Shown here piece by piece: positions 9,463 through 17,953 of a stretch of 64,000 bases of DNA. Every line of letters starts with the position of its first letter. The first letter of the stretch is position 1. The DNA comes from JAFGBI01 sp964610275. Lineage in GTDB: Bacteria > Myxococcota_A > Polyangia > Polyangiales > Polyangiaceae. The notes under the pieces are model-generated. The model saw nothing but the letters and a program-made list of their open reading frames with translations. It was not told where the DNA came from and did no database searches. The DNA lies in contig CAZSVU010000002.1 of NCBI GenBank assembly GCA_964610275.1, positions 1 to 64,000 of the forward strand, written 5' to 3'. A program made the translations under genes and the position numbers.

Positions 9463-10059
9463 ATGATCCGCTGGGGCCGCTTCGCCGCCGCGTACGGCCT
9501 GCTGGGAATCGCCTCCGGCAGCATCGCGCTCGTCTGGGGAAAGGGCTCTCCACTGGCGCATCCGGACCCGTGGTTGCGCCTGTCCGCCGTGGACGGGCAC
9601 GGCTACAGCCTGGCGATCGGCTTGGCGTTCAGCGCCGTAATCGTGGTGACGACCCGAGCACTGGTTCCCAGGATCTCGTGGGCCCGGGCACTGCACCGAC
9701 AGTTGCGGCCCATTGCCACGGGCATCAGCTACACGGGCATCGGAGTGCTGGCCGTCCTCAGCGCCGTGGGTGAGGAGTTGTTCTTCCGGGGACTGCTCCA
9801 GCCCTGGATCGGGCTGGTCCCGCAGGCCGTCCTGTTCGGCTTGTTGCACCAGGCGCCCGGGCAGAGCCGGTGGGTCTGGGTGAGCTGGGCCACGCTGGTT
9901 GGTCTCGCGCTCGGAGCCATGTTCGCGCTGACCGGATCGCTCGTTGGACCGTTGGTCGCTCACGCTATTATCAATGGATTGAATCTGTCGTATCTCAAGC
10001 GACATGATCCGGACCCTCGACCCAGGTCACTCGGGGGTCTGCTCAGCTTGCGTGGATAG
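9463..10059 (+). CDS. CPBP family intramembrane metalloprotease (CAAX protease-like)
   Basis: 198 aa. Polytopic membrane protein of the CPBP/Abi family. The diagnostic glutamate pair and arginine are present (EELFFR, E104-E105 and R109), followed by FGLLHQ (H129) and HAIIN (H167, N171), which are the expected metal and catalytic residues. At least four hydrophobic segments can be traced. In-frame coding sequence extends upstream as a long antisense shadow of the sigma gene, so the ATG at 9463, with hydrophobic sequence starting soon after, is preferred. The substrate is unknown. Confidence 0.85.
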   Translation: MIRWGRFAAAYGLLGIASGSIALVWGKGSPLAHPDPWLRLSAVDGHGYSLAIGLAFSAVIVVTTRALVPRISWARALHRQLRPIATGISYTGIGVLAVLSAVGEELFFRGLLQPWIGLVPQAVLFGLLHQAPGQSRWVWVSWATLVGLALGAMFALTGSLVGPLVAHAIINGLNLSYLKRHDPDPRPRSLGGLLSLRG

Positions 10060-10104
10060 GGGAACGTCCCGATCCACGTGGTCGCTACGCCTACCGCGCG
10101 CGGC

Positions 10105-10133
10105 TCCCGTGAGCCAGCGGATGTAACTATACT
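10105..10133 (+). promoter_or_regulatory. Possible promoter for the HD-GYP gene
   Basis: TATACT at 10128-10133 matches 5 of 6 bases of a sigma-70 -10 element. Seventeen bp upstream is TCCCGT, a poor -35. The position, about 40 bp before the ATG at 10175, is reasonable. An unusually AT-rich patch (TAACTATACTAG) in GC-rich surroundings supports it weakly. Confidence 0.35.
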
Positions 10134-10174
10134 AGCCTACCCACCGTCTTTGACCGCCCAGAAACAGCCTATCC

Positions 10175-11674
10175 ATGAGCGAGCCCGACTCGGGATCACC
10201 CGAAGACAGACCACGGATCCTCGTCGTCGACGACGAGAAGTTCATCCGTGACATCCTCGCCGACTTTCTCGGCATGGAGGGGTACGTCGTCCGGACCGCC
10301 GAGGACGGCGCCAGCGCACTCGATGCGCTTCAGGAGAATCGCTACGACATGGTCATCAGCGACCTGAAGATGCCACGCATGGGTGGGCTGGAATTGCTGA
10401 AGGAAGTCAGCCTGGCTTCTCCGGACACGCTCACGGTGATCATGACCGGATTCGGCACGGTGGAAACCGCCATCGATGCCATGAAGCGCGGCGCGTACGA
10501 CTACATTCTCAAGCCGTTCAAGGTCGAAGAAATCGTGCACATCGTCCAGCGCGGTTTGGAGAAGCGTCGTCTGGCGGCGGAGAACCTGCGCCTGCGAGAA
10601 GCCCTCTCCCTGTATCAGGTCTCGGAGGCGATCGCGGCGAGCCTCTCCCTGGACGAAGTGATCACGACCGTGTCGGGCAGCGCCATCGCCGAGATGGGTG
10701 CCGATGTGGTGGCAACCTGGCTGGGTGATATCGATGGGGGCTTTTTCGAGCGTCGCGTCGCGCGCACGCCGGACCTCCCCAGCGACGAAGATGTGGGGCA
10801 GTTCAAACCCGAAGCCATCGTGTCTCGACTTTCCACTGGCGTCCCGTTGGTGGAACACGATGATCGTGCGGCCCAAGTCCTCGGGCGTCAGCCAACGCGC
10901 GCCGTGTCCAGCGTTGCGGTGGTTCCACTCAAAATGCGGGACAAGTTGGTGGGGTGGATAGCAGTGGCGAGCCTCACGGCGAACAAGCGGTTCGACGAAG
11001 GGCAACGCAAGCTTCTCAGCATCATCGCCTCGCGCGCCGCTGCCGCCATTGAAAACGCAAGGCTGTACGAAGACCTACAGTCCACGTTCAAGCAGACCAT
11101 AGAAAGCTTGGCTCAGACCATCGACAAGATGGATCGGTACACGGCGGGTCATTCCGAGCGCGTCACACGCTATGCCGTCGCTCTGGCGCGTTGGCTGGAA
11201 CTGCCCGAGGATCAGATCGAGATCGTGCGCCACTCCGCGCAGATGCACGACATCGGCAAGGTCGGATGTGTCGTCAACCTGAACAAGCCTGGAAAGCTCA
11301 CTCAGGAAGAATACGAGGTCTTCAAGAAGCACCCGACCTACGGCCGCGAGATTCTCTCTCCCATCAAGTTTCTGCAGCCGGTCATCCCGGGAGTCCACCT
11401 CCACCACGAGCGGTGGGACGGTCGCGGCTATCCGTTGGGACTTGCGGGGCATGAGATCCCACTGGTTGCACGCATCATCTCAGTTGCCGACACGTACGAG
11501 GCCATGACCAGCAACCGCGCGTACCGCCGAGCCCTGCCGCACGAAGTGACGGTCAATGAAATCGTGCGCTGCTCGCGTACCCAGTTCGACCCGGACATCG
11601 CGGGCGAGTTCACCGAGCGCATCGACGCGTTCCGTGACGAACTGCGGGATGCCGGCGTCAGCGTGCCGGAGTAG
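10175..11674 (+). CDS. Response regulator with GAF and HD-GYP domains (predicted c-di-GMP phosphodiesterase)
   Basis: 499 aa. Receiver domain about residues 13-125 with the acidic pair VVDD, the phospho-acceptor D63 (MVISDLKMP) and K in ILKPF. A GAF-type domain spans about 150-295 (ENARLYEDLQ at its end). The HD-GYP domain spans about 300-480: HDIGK (H358-D359), HHERWDGRGYP (GYP at 418-420) and ISVADTYEAMTSNRAYR. All hallmark residues are present, so c-di-GMP hydrolysis to GMP is likely, controlled by phosphorylation and a GAF ligand. No cognate kinase is adjacent. lipB starts 4 bp after the stop and may share its mRNA. Confidence 0.92.
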   Translation: MSEPDSGSPEDRPRILVVDDEKFIRDILADFLGMEGYVVRTAEDGASALDALQENRYDMVISDLKMPRMGGLELLKEVSLASPDTLTVIMTGFGTVETAIDAMKRGAYDYILKPFKVEEIVHIVQRGLEKRRLAAENLRLREALSLYQVSEAIAASLSLDEVITTVSGSAIAEMGADVVATWLGDIDGGFFERRVARTPDLPSDEDVGQFKPEAIVSRLSTGVPLVEHDDRAAQVLGRQPTRAVSSVAVVPLKMRDKLVGWIAVASLTANKRFDEGQRKLLSIIASRAAAAIENARLYEDLQSTFKQTIESLAQTIDKMDRYTAGHSERVTRYAVALARWLELPEDQIEIVRHSAQMHDIGKVGCVVNLNKPGKLTQEEYEVFKKHPTYGREILSPIKFLQPVIPGVHLHHERWDGRGYPLGLAGHEIPLVARIISVADTYEAMTSNRAYRRALPHEVTVNEIVRCSRTQFDPDIAGEFTERIDAFRDELRDAGVSVPE

Positions 11675-11678
11675 GGGC

Positions 11679-12428
11679 TTGCAGCGCCGACTGCGTGGCA
11701 TCTGGCTGGGACGTCGGCGCTACCAGCCTGTGTTCGAGCTCCAGCAGCAACTGCACGAATTGCGGCGCAGCGGAGCCGTCGGCGACACGGTACTCCTGCT
11801 CGAACACGAACCGGTCATCACGATCGGACGAGGCGGCAAGCCGGGCCACGTTCTGGCGTCGGAGTCCGAGTTGGCCCGACGCGGTGTGGAGTTGCTCGAC
11901 ACCAATCGCGGAGGCGATGTGACTCTTCACGCCCCGGGCCAACTCGTCTGCTACCCCATCGTCGATTTGACGCCGGATCGACGCGACGTGCGACGCTACG
12001 TCAAGGACCTGACGGAGACCATGCGTCGGCTGGTCGGCGCCTGGGAACTCGACGCGGGTGTGATGCATGACCTGGTCGGGCTCTGGGTGGACCGAGCGAG
12101 CCCCGGTCGTTGGAATGGAGAGACCGCAGCTGAGCGTCCCGCCAAGCTGGGAGCGATCGGAGTCCGGATATCTCGCTGGGTGACCATGCACGGTTTCGCG
12201 CTGAACCTGAACGTGGATCTCGACTGCTACTCCCTGCTCGTTCCGTGCGGGATCACACAGTACCCAGTGACCTCCGTGCAAGCGCTGACCGGGCAAACCA
12301 TCAGTGTAAGAGCGACGGCACCGAACGCGCTTCGGTACCTCGGAGAGGTCTTTGCCGTGGACGCAGCGGAACTCGTGGACGCCGAGCGCTGCACGTGGAG
12401 CGACGTGCTGTCCAGGACCCGCCGTTGA
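11679..12428 (+). CDS. lipB: Lipoyl(octanoyl) transferase
   Basis: 249 aa. Transfers octanoate from acyl carrier protein to lipoyl domains. Family blocks: VLLLEHEPVITIGRGG, NRGGDVTLHAPGQLVCYPI, KLGAIGVRISRWVTMHGFALN (catalytic K156) and PCGITQYPVTS (catalytic C190). The only in-frame start next to the conserved region is a TTG at 11679, preceded by GGAG about 7 nt upstream and lying just after the HD-GYP stop. Earlier in-frame codons run inside the upstream gene. No lipA is visible nearby. Confidence 0.9.
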   Translation: MQRRLRGIWLGRRRYQPVFELQQQLHELRRSGAVGDTVLLLEHEPVITIGRGGKPGHVLASESELARRGVELLDTNRGGDVTLHAPGQLVCYPIVDLTPDRRDVRRYVKDLTETMRRLVGAWELDAGVMHDLVGLWVDRASPGRWNGETAAERPAKLGAIGVRISRWVTMHGFALNLNVDLDCYSLLVPCGITQYPVTSVQALTGQTISVRATAPNALRYLGEVFAVDAAELVDAERCTWSDVLSRTRR

Positions 12429-12442
12429 GGCTACCGCCGCGC

Positions 12443-12922
12443 TCACGCCGACGCAGCGTCGCGCGGGGGAGGTAGCGCCTGTTTCCGATAGCGTCTGGCA
12501 ACGAAATAGGCCGCGATGCCTCCCACAGTGGCCAGCACGGCTCCGACGACCAGCGAGCCGACCAGGGCCTGGGTCACGAATCCGGAGATGCCGGCCTCGC
12601 GAGCCCGGGCCACGTCAAATGGCGCCAGCTGCCCCGTGAGCAAATACGAGCCCACATTCACTTCCAACACGACCAGGAACGGCGCCATCAGTGGGTTCGA
12701 GACGTTGGCGGCGAGGTACGCGGCCACGAGGTCGAGCTTGAACGGTAGGCACACCGCCGCACACAGGGGAAAGTGAAGCCCGTACACTGGCTGAGAGCCA
12801 ATGAACGAACCGGCAGCCACCGAGAGAGCCAAACGGAGGGGCGAGAATGCTCCACCGCGAAGGCGACGCCACAGTCGCCGCATGGCCTCGCGAAATCTGG
12901 GACGGCGGCGCTCGGCCGTCAC
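12443..12922 (-). CDS. DUF2062 domain membrane protein
   Basis: 159 aa from a GTG at 12922. A basic N-terminus (about 25 residues) precedes the DUF2062 pattern: SPLRLALSVAAGSFIGSQPVYGLHFPL, then NVSNPLMAPFLVVLEVNVGSYLL, and a last hydrophobic segment before RRYRKQA. Three or four membrane segments are likely. Members of this family often sit beside glycosyltransferases, but their biochemical role is not established. The start overlaps the stop of the TPR gene (GTGA), so translation is coupled. Confidence 0.8.
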   Translation of the reverse strand: MTAERRRPRFREAMRRLWRRLRGGAFSPLRLALSVAAGSFIGSQPVYGLHFPLCAAVCLPFKLDLVAAYLAANVSNPLMAPFLVVLEVNVGSYLLTGQLAPFDVARAREAGISGFVTQALVGSLVVGAVLATVGGIAAYFVARRYRKQALPPPRDAASA

Positions 12923-13659
12923 TTCTCGGGCTCGGCCCCGTCCTCACTCTTCTCGGCTTGAGTCCGGGCGATACGCAGATAAGTCTGGGCGCTCTTGTTT
13001 TCTGGATCGCACTCCAATACCTGCTCGAACTGATCGCGCGCGTCGTCGATCTCACCGGCACCGAGCAACAGCACACCGAACATGATCCGCGCCTGGGGAT
13101 ATCGCGGGTTGGCTTCGATGGCCTCCTCAAACTGCTTGCGGGCGCGGCGTTTGTCGCCCGTGTCTCGATAGAGGACCCCAAGTCGCGTGCGCAGGTCGGC
13201 AAACCCGGGCCCCAAGGCCACGGCCCGCTCCAGCTCGCGGATCGCCTCGGGGATCATCTGGGCATCGAGATACGCCTGGCTGGTATCTGCGTGCATGTTT
13301 GCGATGCGACCGCGGGCGAACGGATCGAGGGAGGAACCCTGCTCGGTCGAGTCGCGAGTGCGAATCTTCGAGTAGAGCTCGCGTGCCGCATCGTACATGC
13401 CGAGCTCGTTGTAGGTGACGATCAGATTGAGTTGCGCCTCGGTGTAGTTGGGATTGATCTCCACCGCGCGTTCGAAATGCATACGCGCCTCGATGAACTC
13501 CCCGTCACCGTGCGCGATGACACCGAGCATGTGGTGCACGTCAGCGTAGGTGTCGAGCTTGGCGACCACCTGGCGAAGCAGCTCACGCGCCTGTTCGTAC
13601 TCCCGCTTATTGAAATGCTCGCGGCCGAGCAGGAGCTGCTCCTTCAGGTGTTCATCCAT
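12919..13659 (-). CDS. Tetratricopeptide repeat protein
   Basis: 246 aa made almost entirely of TPR units. Examples are LGVIAHGDGEFIEARMHFERAVEINPNY, LGVLYRDTGDKRRARKQFEEAIEANPRY and GVLLLGAGEIDDARDQFEQVLECDP. There are about six repeats with no signal peptide, so a cytoplasmic scaffold is likely. The C-terminal tail is charged. It is first gene of a two-gene operon with the DUF2062 membrane protein. Confidence 0.85.
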   Translation of the reverse strand: MDEHLKEQLLLGREHFNKREYEQARELLRQVVAKLDTYADVHHMLGVIAHGDGEFIEARMHFERAVEINPNYTEAQLNLIVTYNELGMYDAARELYSKIRTRDSTEQGSSLDPFARGRIANMHADTSQAYLDAQMIPEAIRELERAVALGPGFADLRTRLGVLYRDTGDKRRARKQFEEAIEANPRYPQARIMFGVLLLGAGEIDDARDQFEQVLECDPENKSAQTYLRIARTQAEKSEDGAEPEK

Positions 13660-13785
13660 GGCACGGAAGTGTCGTAGAAACCGAGCGAATGGCCAAGAGC
13701 CAGGGTTGAGCGCGACCCACCCGGAATCAGACCATCCGGCCAGGCAGCACTTGCCGATACCCCTCTAGGCTGCTACCTCCGCGGC

Positions 13786-15939
13786 GTGGCGTCTTCACGA
13801 ACGCCAAGCGAACCGCAACATGCCGGGCTGATTATCGACCCACTCGCCCGTGAGGACGGAGTGGGCGACCCGGAATACTACCGAGAATCCGCCGAGGAAG
13901 TGCCGCTGGCGGCCGGTCAGGATTCGCCCTCGGGTCTGCAAGGTTCGGTAACTACTGGTGAATCATGCTCTGATCCGCAGCCGGGCATTGAGACGGGCTC
14001 AGCCCCACCGCGGTTCCCGCCCGGGCCTCAGCTGAACGGGTCTCCAGCAGCTCCCTCGGCAGGGGTCGTCGGCGCGGCCGACGACGAGTCGGACATGGGG
14101 CAGGCATCGAGCGCCTCGCTGCCCGCACCGTCACCGTCCGGCGCCGCGGCCGCTTCGGAGCATCCGGTGCGAAGGCGCCTGCTGGAGAAAGCCGCAGCAG
14201 CGAGAATCACCCACACACCCAACCCGGGTGCAGCCGGTCTCGACGAGCTCGAGCGCGAGCCGTCCGGGCAGCGCCTGCCACGTGACGCAGAACTCGATCG
14301 GGTCGCTGCACGCGAGGTTCGGCCCCCCAGAGCGCCGCTAGTGCTCCGAGGAAAGGCCCAGCTGACACCAAATCTGATTGGCTTGTTCGGCACGCTGCTC
14401 GGGCTGGCAACGGTGGCCACCATCGTAGCCCTCGCCATTCATCTGGATCCGAGCACTCACCCGGAGCCAAAGCCGATTGCCTCGGCATCGGGAGCGCCAG
14501 CCAGCACGTCAGTCCCGCCGCGCCCCCAAGTGAAGCGCCCCCCGCGCCAGCAAATCCGCGGCCCCTGGCGAATCCGTGATGACAAGGACAAGCCGGGCCT
14601 GAGGACCGTCTCGGGCAAGGTCGGCCGCATCCCGTTCTTGAAGGCCGTGCAGGACGCGGGCGTGCCCAAGAAGCAGGCCTATCGCGTACTGACCGCAATG
14701 AAGGGCTTGCGCGATTTCGACAAGTGCAAGAGCAGCGATCAATTCACCGCGCTGCTCGACCGGACTTCGTCTCGGCTCGTCGCATTCGAGTACGTCGTGT
14801 CGAAAGAAGAGGTCTATCAGGCGCGGGAGGGTAAGGACGGCTTGCTGGTGGGCAAGCGTCTCGACCTCAAGGTCGAGCGAGCTCAGGTCAGCGGCGCCTT
14901 GGCCATGAACACCGGCAGTCTCACCGAGGCTGCGGCGGCTGCTGGATTCGACAAGGGTCTGGTCTCGGCGCTCAGGAAGGCCCTCAACGGCCACATGACG
15001 GTCGAGGAAATCGAGCGCGGCGATCGCCTGCGTATCATCGCGCAGGAGGTCACCGTGCTGGGCGAATTCTCCCGCTACGCGGGCATAGAGGCGCTCGAGT
15101 ACAAGCCGGGAGGCACGAGCAACAAGCCTCTCAGAATCTACTACTTCCGTGGCCCGGAGTCCCGCGGTCACTACGACGCACGGGGCAGAGCTCCGTACGA
15201 AGGTGGTTGGCGGAAACCGATACCGGGAGCGCGGGTGACTTCGCCGTTCAACCTCAAGCGCATGCATCCCGTGTTGAAGAAGGTGATGCCGCACTACGGC
15301 ACCGACTACGGCGCCGAGCAGGGCACGCCGGTGGGGGCCGCGTCCTTCGGCACAGTCAGCTTCGTGGGCTACTCCGGACCGGCAGGCAATCTCGTCAAGG
15401 TCGAGCACCCGGGTGGGGTCGAGACCGGCTACGCACACCTGCAGCGCTTCGCCGAGGGGCTGAAAACGGGAGACAAGGTCAAGCGGCTGCAGGTCGTGGG
15501 ATACGTGGGCTCGACGGGCCGTTCGACGGGGCCGCACCTGCACTTCTCAGCCAAGAAAGACGGCAAGTTCATCGATCCGGAAAGCCTCAAATTGGACGCC
15601 ATGCGTATCTTGCCCCAGGCCGAGCGCGCGGTCTTCGCTCACACCAAGACCAAGTACGACAAGCTGCTGGACGCCATCGAGCTTCCGGCCGTCGCGGCTG
15701 CACCGGTGGCTGCCGCCGCGTCCACGGCGACGCCCGCGGAAGCTGCCGGAGAAGCCGTCGGCGAAGAGACAGACGAGGAATTCGACGACGAGGAGCCGGA
15801 CGGCGAGTCCGAGGTGGCCAGCCCGTCGCCTGCCGCCACCAAACCAAAAGGCACCGCGCCCGCGAGCGCCGTCTACCTCACCGACAAGGAGTTGCTCGAA
15901 ATGCAGGCGGCCACCGACGACGGCGAAGTGGCCTACTGA
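13786..15939 (+). CDS. M23 family (LytM-type) metallopeptidase, membrane-anchored
   Basis: 717 aa from a GTG at 13786. Residues 1-190 are a Pro/Ser/Glu-rich cytoplasmic region and a single TM helix lies at about 196-219, so the rest faces the periplasm. A middle domain (about 270-470) resembles the OapA/LysM-like substrate-binding part of YebA/MepM endopeptidases. The M23 domain has HYGTD (H503, D507) and HLH (H584, H586), the zinc ligands, with GYVGSTGRSTGPHLHF. A ~100-residue acidic tail (EETDEEFDDEEPDGE) follows. Predicted to cleave peptidoglycan cross-links. The long N-terminal cytoplasmic region is unusual for the family. The start is uncertain because no clear RBS is seen. Confidence 0.85.
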   Translation: MASSRTPSEPQHAGLIIDPLAREDGVGDPEYYRESAEEVPLAAGQDSPSGLQGSVTTGESCSDPQPGIETGSAPPRFPPGPQLNGSPAAPSAGVVGAADDESDMGQASSASLPAPSPSGAAAASEHPVRRRLLEKAAAARITHTPNPGAAGLDELEREPSGQRLPRDAELDRVAAREVRPPRAPLVLRGKAQLTPNLIGLFGTLLGLATVATIVALAIHLDPSTHPEPKPIASASGAPASTSVPPRPQVKRPPRQQIRGPWRIRDDKDKPGLRTVSGKVGRIPFLKAVQDAGVPKKQAYRVLTAMKGLRDFDKCKSSDQFTALLDRTSSRLVAFEYVVSKEEVYQAREGKDGLLVGKRLDLKVERAQVSGALAMNTGSLTEAAAAAGFDKGLVSALRKALNGHMTVEEIERGDRLRIIAQEVTVLGEFSRYAGIEALEYKPGGTSNKPLRIYYFRGPESRGHYDARGRAPYEGGWRKPIPGARVTSPFNLKRMHPVLKKVMPHYGTDYGAEQGTPVGAASFGTVSFVGYSGPAGNLVKVEHPGGVETGYAHLQRFAEGLKTGDKVKRLQVVGYVGSTGRSTGPHLHFSAKKDGKFIDPESLKLDAMRILPQAERAVFAHTKTKYDKLLDAIELPAVAAAPVAAAASTATPAEAAGEAVGEETDEEFDDEEPDGESEVASPSPAATKPKGTAPASAVYLTDKELLEMQAATDDGEVAY

Positions 15940-16086
15940 CCCGAATCAGCGAGCGCGATCCTGATCACAGACTCCTGCTGTTTTTCCGGGGTCTTCGCCA
16001 GACCCCGCCCCGCGAGCGGGGCCCCACCCCAAACGGCCGGCGCACAGCGCAGGTCCGGGCAGTGATCGACATTCGCGCTCCCTGAT

Positions 16087-17664
16087 TCAGACGTTCTGGC
16101 GCCCGGCCTTGCGCGCGCGGGTGCCCACCTTCACCGCCAGGACGAAGGTGCTGCCACCGGTGGCGGCGGGTTCGACCCAAGTCCTCCCGCCATGCGCCTC
16201 GGCGATCTGCTTGACCAGTGCCAGGCCGATGCCGCTTCCGCGCACGTGCTTCTCCGTGGCAGCTCGGCCGCGGACAAAGCGATCGAAGATGCGCTTTCGA
16301 TCGTCGCGGGGGATTCCCGGACCTTCGTCGGTAACGCAGATCTCCACGGTCTTCCGGGTGGCCCTCAGAGCGACCACCACGGTCTTTCCATCGGGCGCGT
16401 ACTTCAACGCATTGTCGATGAGGTTGGTGGTGGCGACTTCGATGGCGTGCTCGTCGATGCGAACCAGCGGCAAGTCCGCTGGTACTCGCATCTCGATGAG
16501 CGTGTCGCCGGCGCGCGAACGGCAGACTCCCGTCGCCCGCTCCACCACTTCGGCAAGACTGCGTTCGGCGAACTCGTAGGCGGCCTTGCCGCGTTCTGCT
16601 CGAGCGAAGTCCAAGACGTTCTCGATCAGCGCGCTCAGCCGCTCGCTCTCGTGGTTGATGATTTCGAGGTACTGCCGCCGTTTGGCATCACTGTCGACTC
16701 GTCCACTCTGAAGCAACTCGCCGAACATGCGCACGGAGGAAAGCGGCGTCTTCAGTTCGTGAGAGACGTTCGACACGAAGTCACTCTTGAGGTTCGATAG
16801 GCGCCGTTCTCGTGCCACCGCGACCACCACGACGATCAGGCCCGCAATCACGACGAGTAGCGAGACCGCCACCATCAGCGCTTCGAGCTTCTGCCGGCTC
16901 GCCAGCGCCTCCCCGAGAGCCTCCGCGGATATGATGGTGGCGTTCAAGTGCCACTTGTACAGCGTCGTCTGGAACGAGCGCCCCAGGGTGACGCCACCAC
17001 GGCTCAGGGGCTGGCCGTAGACGATGCGCCCTTCGCTGTCGACGACGTTCACGCGGCTCTGCGGATCGCGGTTGGAGTACAGCGAGGCGAAAAGCTTGTG
17101 CACGATGAGCGGGACGCTGTGCCAAGCCACGAGCAGGTAGCGACGCCGCTGGTAGTCCCTTTGCCAGTAGCTGATGAGGTAGTCGTGGCCCTGATAGGTG
17201 CCGTGCAGGTGCCGCAGCTGGGAACGTGGGGCCTGATTGAGCTCCATGTCACTCAGCAGGGTGTTGACGAGAAGTCGCCGAAAACGCTCGTCCTCGAGTT
17301 GCAGGCCACGTGAGGCAAACGCAACGACGGGGCGATCCCGAGAGCTCAAGTCCAGGAGCAACACCGCCCGGACAGTTGGAGTCTGTTGGGCTGAAGAACT
17401 CAGCCAGACGTTGCCAAAATCCTCTCTGGCCTCGACCCGAACCGAGACTCGCACCGCGTTGTCCTGCTCGATGATGCGTTGCTCGAGTCGGTCCGCGTTG
17501 TCGCTCGCCAACACGTAGGTGGCCTCGACAATGGACTTCTCTCTCAGTTTTTCCAGCTGCAGGCTGTTGCGAATCGTCACGCCCAGCAGCACGAGCACGG
17601 CCACGACGACTGCGGGCAGCAGCAGAAACGTCAGCAGTCGTTCGCGACGCGTGCGATCAGCCAT
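16087..17664 (-). CDS. Membrane sensor histidine kinase
   Basis: 525 aa from the ATG at 17664. TM1 about residues 10-30, a periplasmic sensor of about 220 residues, then TM2 near 255-275 (LLVVIAGLIVVVVAVA). The HisKA domain has SHELKTPLSSVRMFGELL with the phospho-acceptor H302. The HATPase domain has the N box (TNLIDNALKYAPDG), DEGPGIP (G1), RGSGIGLALVKQIAEAHGG (G2). Domain order and all motifs are intact. No response regulator is adjacent. The upstream in-frame extension to 18138 overlaps another gene and is ignored. Confidence 0.9.
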   Translation of the reverse strand: MADRTRRERLLTFLLLPAVVVAVLVLLGVTIRNSLQLEKLREKSIVEATYVLASDNADRLEQRIIEQDNAVRVSVRVEAREDFGNVWLSSSAQQTPTVRAVLLLDLSSRDRPVVAFASRGLQLEDERFRRLLVNTLLSDMELNQAPRSQLRHLHGTYQGHDYLISYWQRDYQRRRYLLVAWHSVPLIVHKLFASLYSNRDPQSRVNVVDSEGRIVYGQPLSRGGVTLGRSFQTTLYKWHLNATIISAEALGEALASRQKLEALMVAVSLLVVIAGLIVVVVAVARERRLSNLKSDFVSNVSHELKTPLSSVRMFGELLQSGRVDSDAKRRQYLEIINHESERLSALIENVLDFARAERGKAAYEFAERSLAEVVERATGVCRSRAGDTLIEMRVPADLPLVRIDEHAIEVATTNLIDNALKYAPDGKTVVVALRATRKTVEICVTDEGPGIPRDDRKRIFDRFVRGRAATEKHVRGSGIGLALVKQIAEAHGGRTWVEPAATGGSTFVLAVKVGTRARKAGRQNV

Positions 17665-17880
17665 CGGGCCACGACGATAGCATCCGGACTTGGGCGGGGG
17701 GGGAATTCGGAGCCGGAGGCTACCTGTCGCGCCGTTGGGAGCCCGGAAGCACCAAGCTGAGAGGGCGGCGGACGGAGGCGCTTGCAGGCGATGAATCGCC
17801 CGGGACGCATTGCCCCCAGAGACCTGCTGTGGCGCGTCCGGGGGTGAAGCAGGAGAGGTGGACGGCGGTTGGATTTGGAA

Positions 17881-17903
17881 GCCCGAGAGCTTCGCTCTCG
17901 GGC
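17881..17903. repeat. Stem-loop repeat, family A-like copy
   Basis: Perfect 10-bp stem (GCCCGAGAGC 17881-17890, GCTCTCGGGC 17894-17903) with a 3-nt TTC loop, in the 278-bp space between the sensor kinase and the GAF-like gene. Its stem core (GCCCG.GAGC / GCTC.CGGGC) and loop length match the copies at 69, 130, 43481 and 43599. The flanking tail differs. Confidence 0.65.
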
Positions 17904-17920
17904 GGGGCTCCCGAGCAGGG

Positions 17921-17953
17921 ATTTCGAATAGCTCCTTCGGAGCTATTCGAAAT
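17921..17953. repeat. Perfect 15-bp palindrome overlapping a stop codon
   Basis: Arms ATTTCGAATAGCTCC (17921-17935) and its exact complement (17939-17953) around a 3-nt loop. It covers the last codons and TAG stop of the minus-strand gene 17943-19388. The loop reads C(UUCG)G on plus RNA and C(GAA)G on minus RNA; both are known stable loops. It is unusually AT-rich for this genome, and no U-tract follows on either strand. It may be an mRNA 3'-end stabiliser or attenuator ahead of the downstream sensor kinase gene. Confidence 0.7.

Noticed and set aside
15988..16020. GGGGTCT/AGACCCC hairpin after the M23 gene
   Set aside because: A 7-bp stem without a downstream T-run on either strand (the T-run lies before it on plus); not convincing as a terminator.
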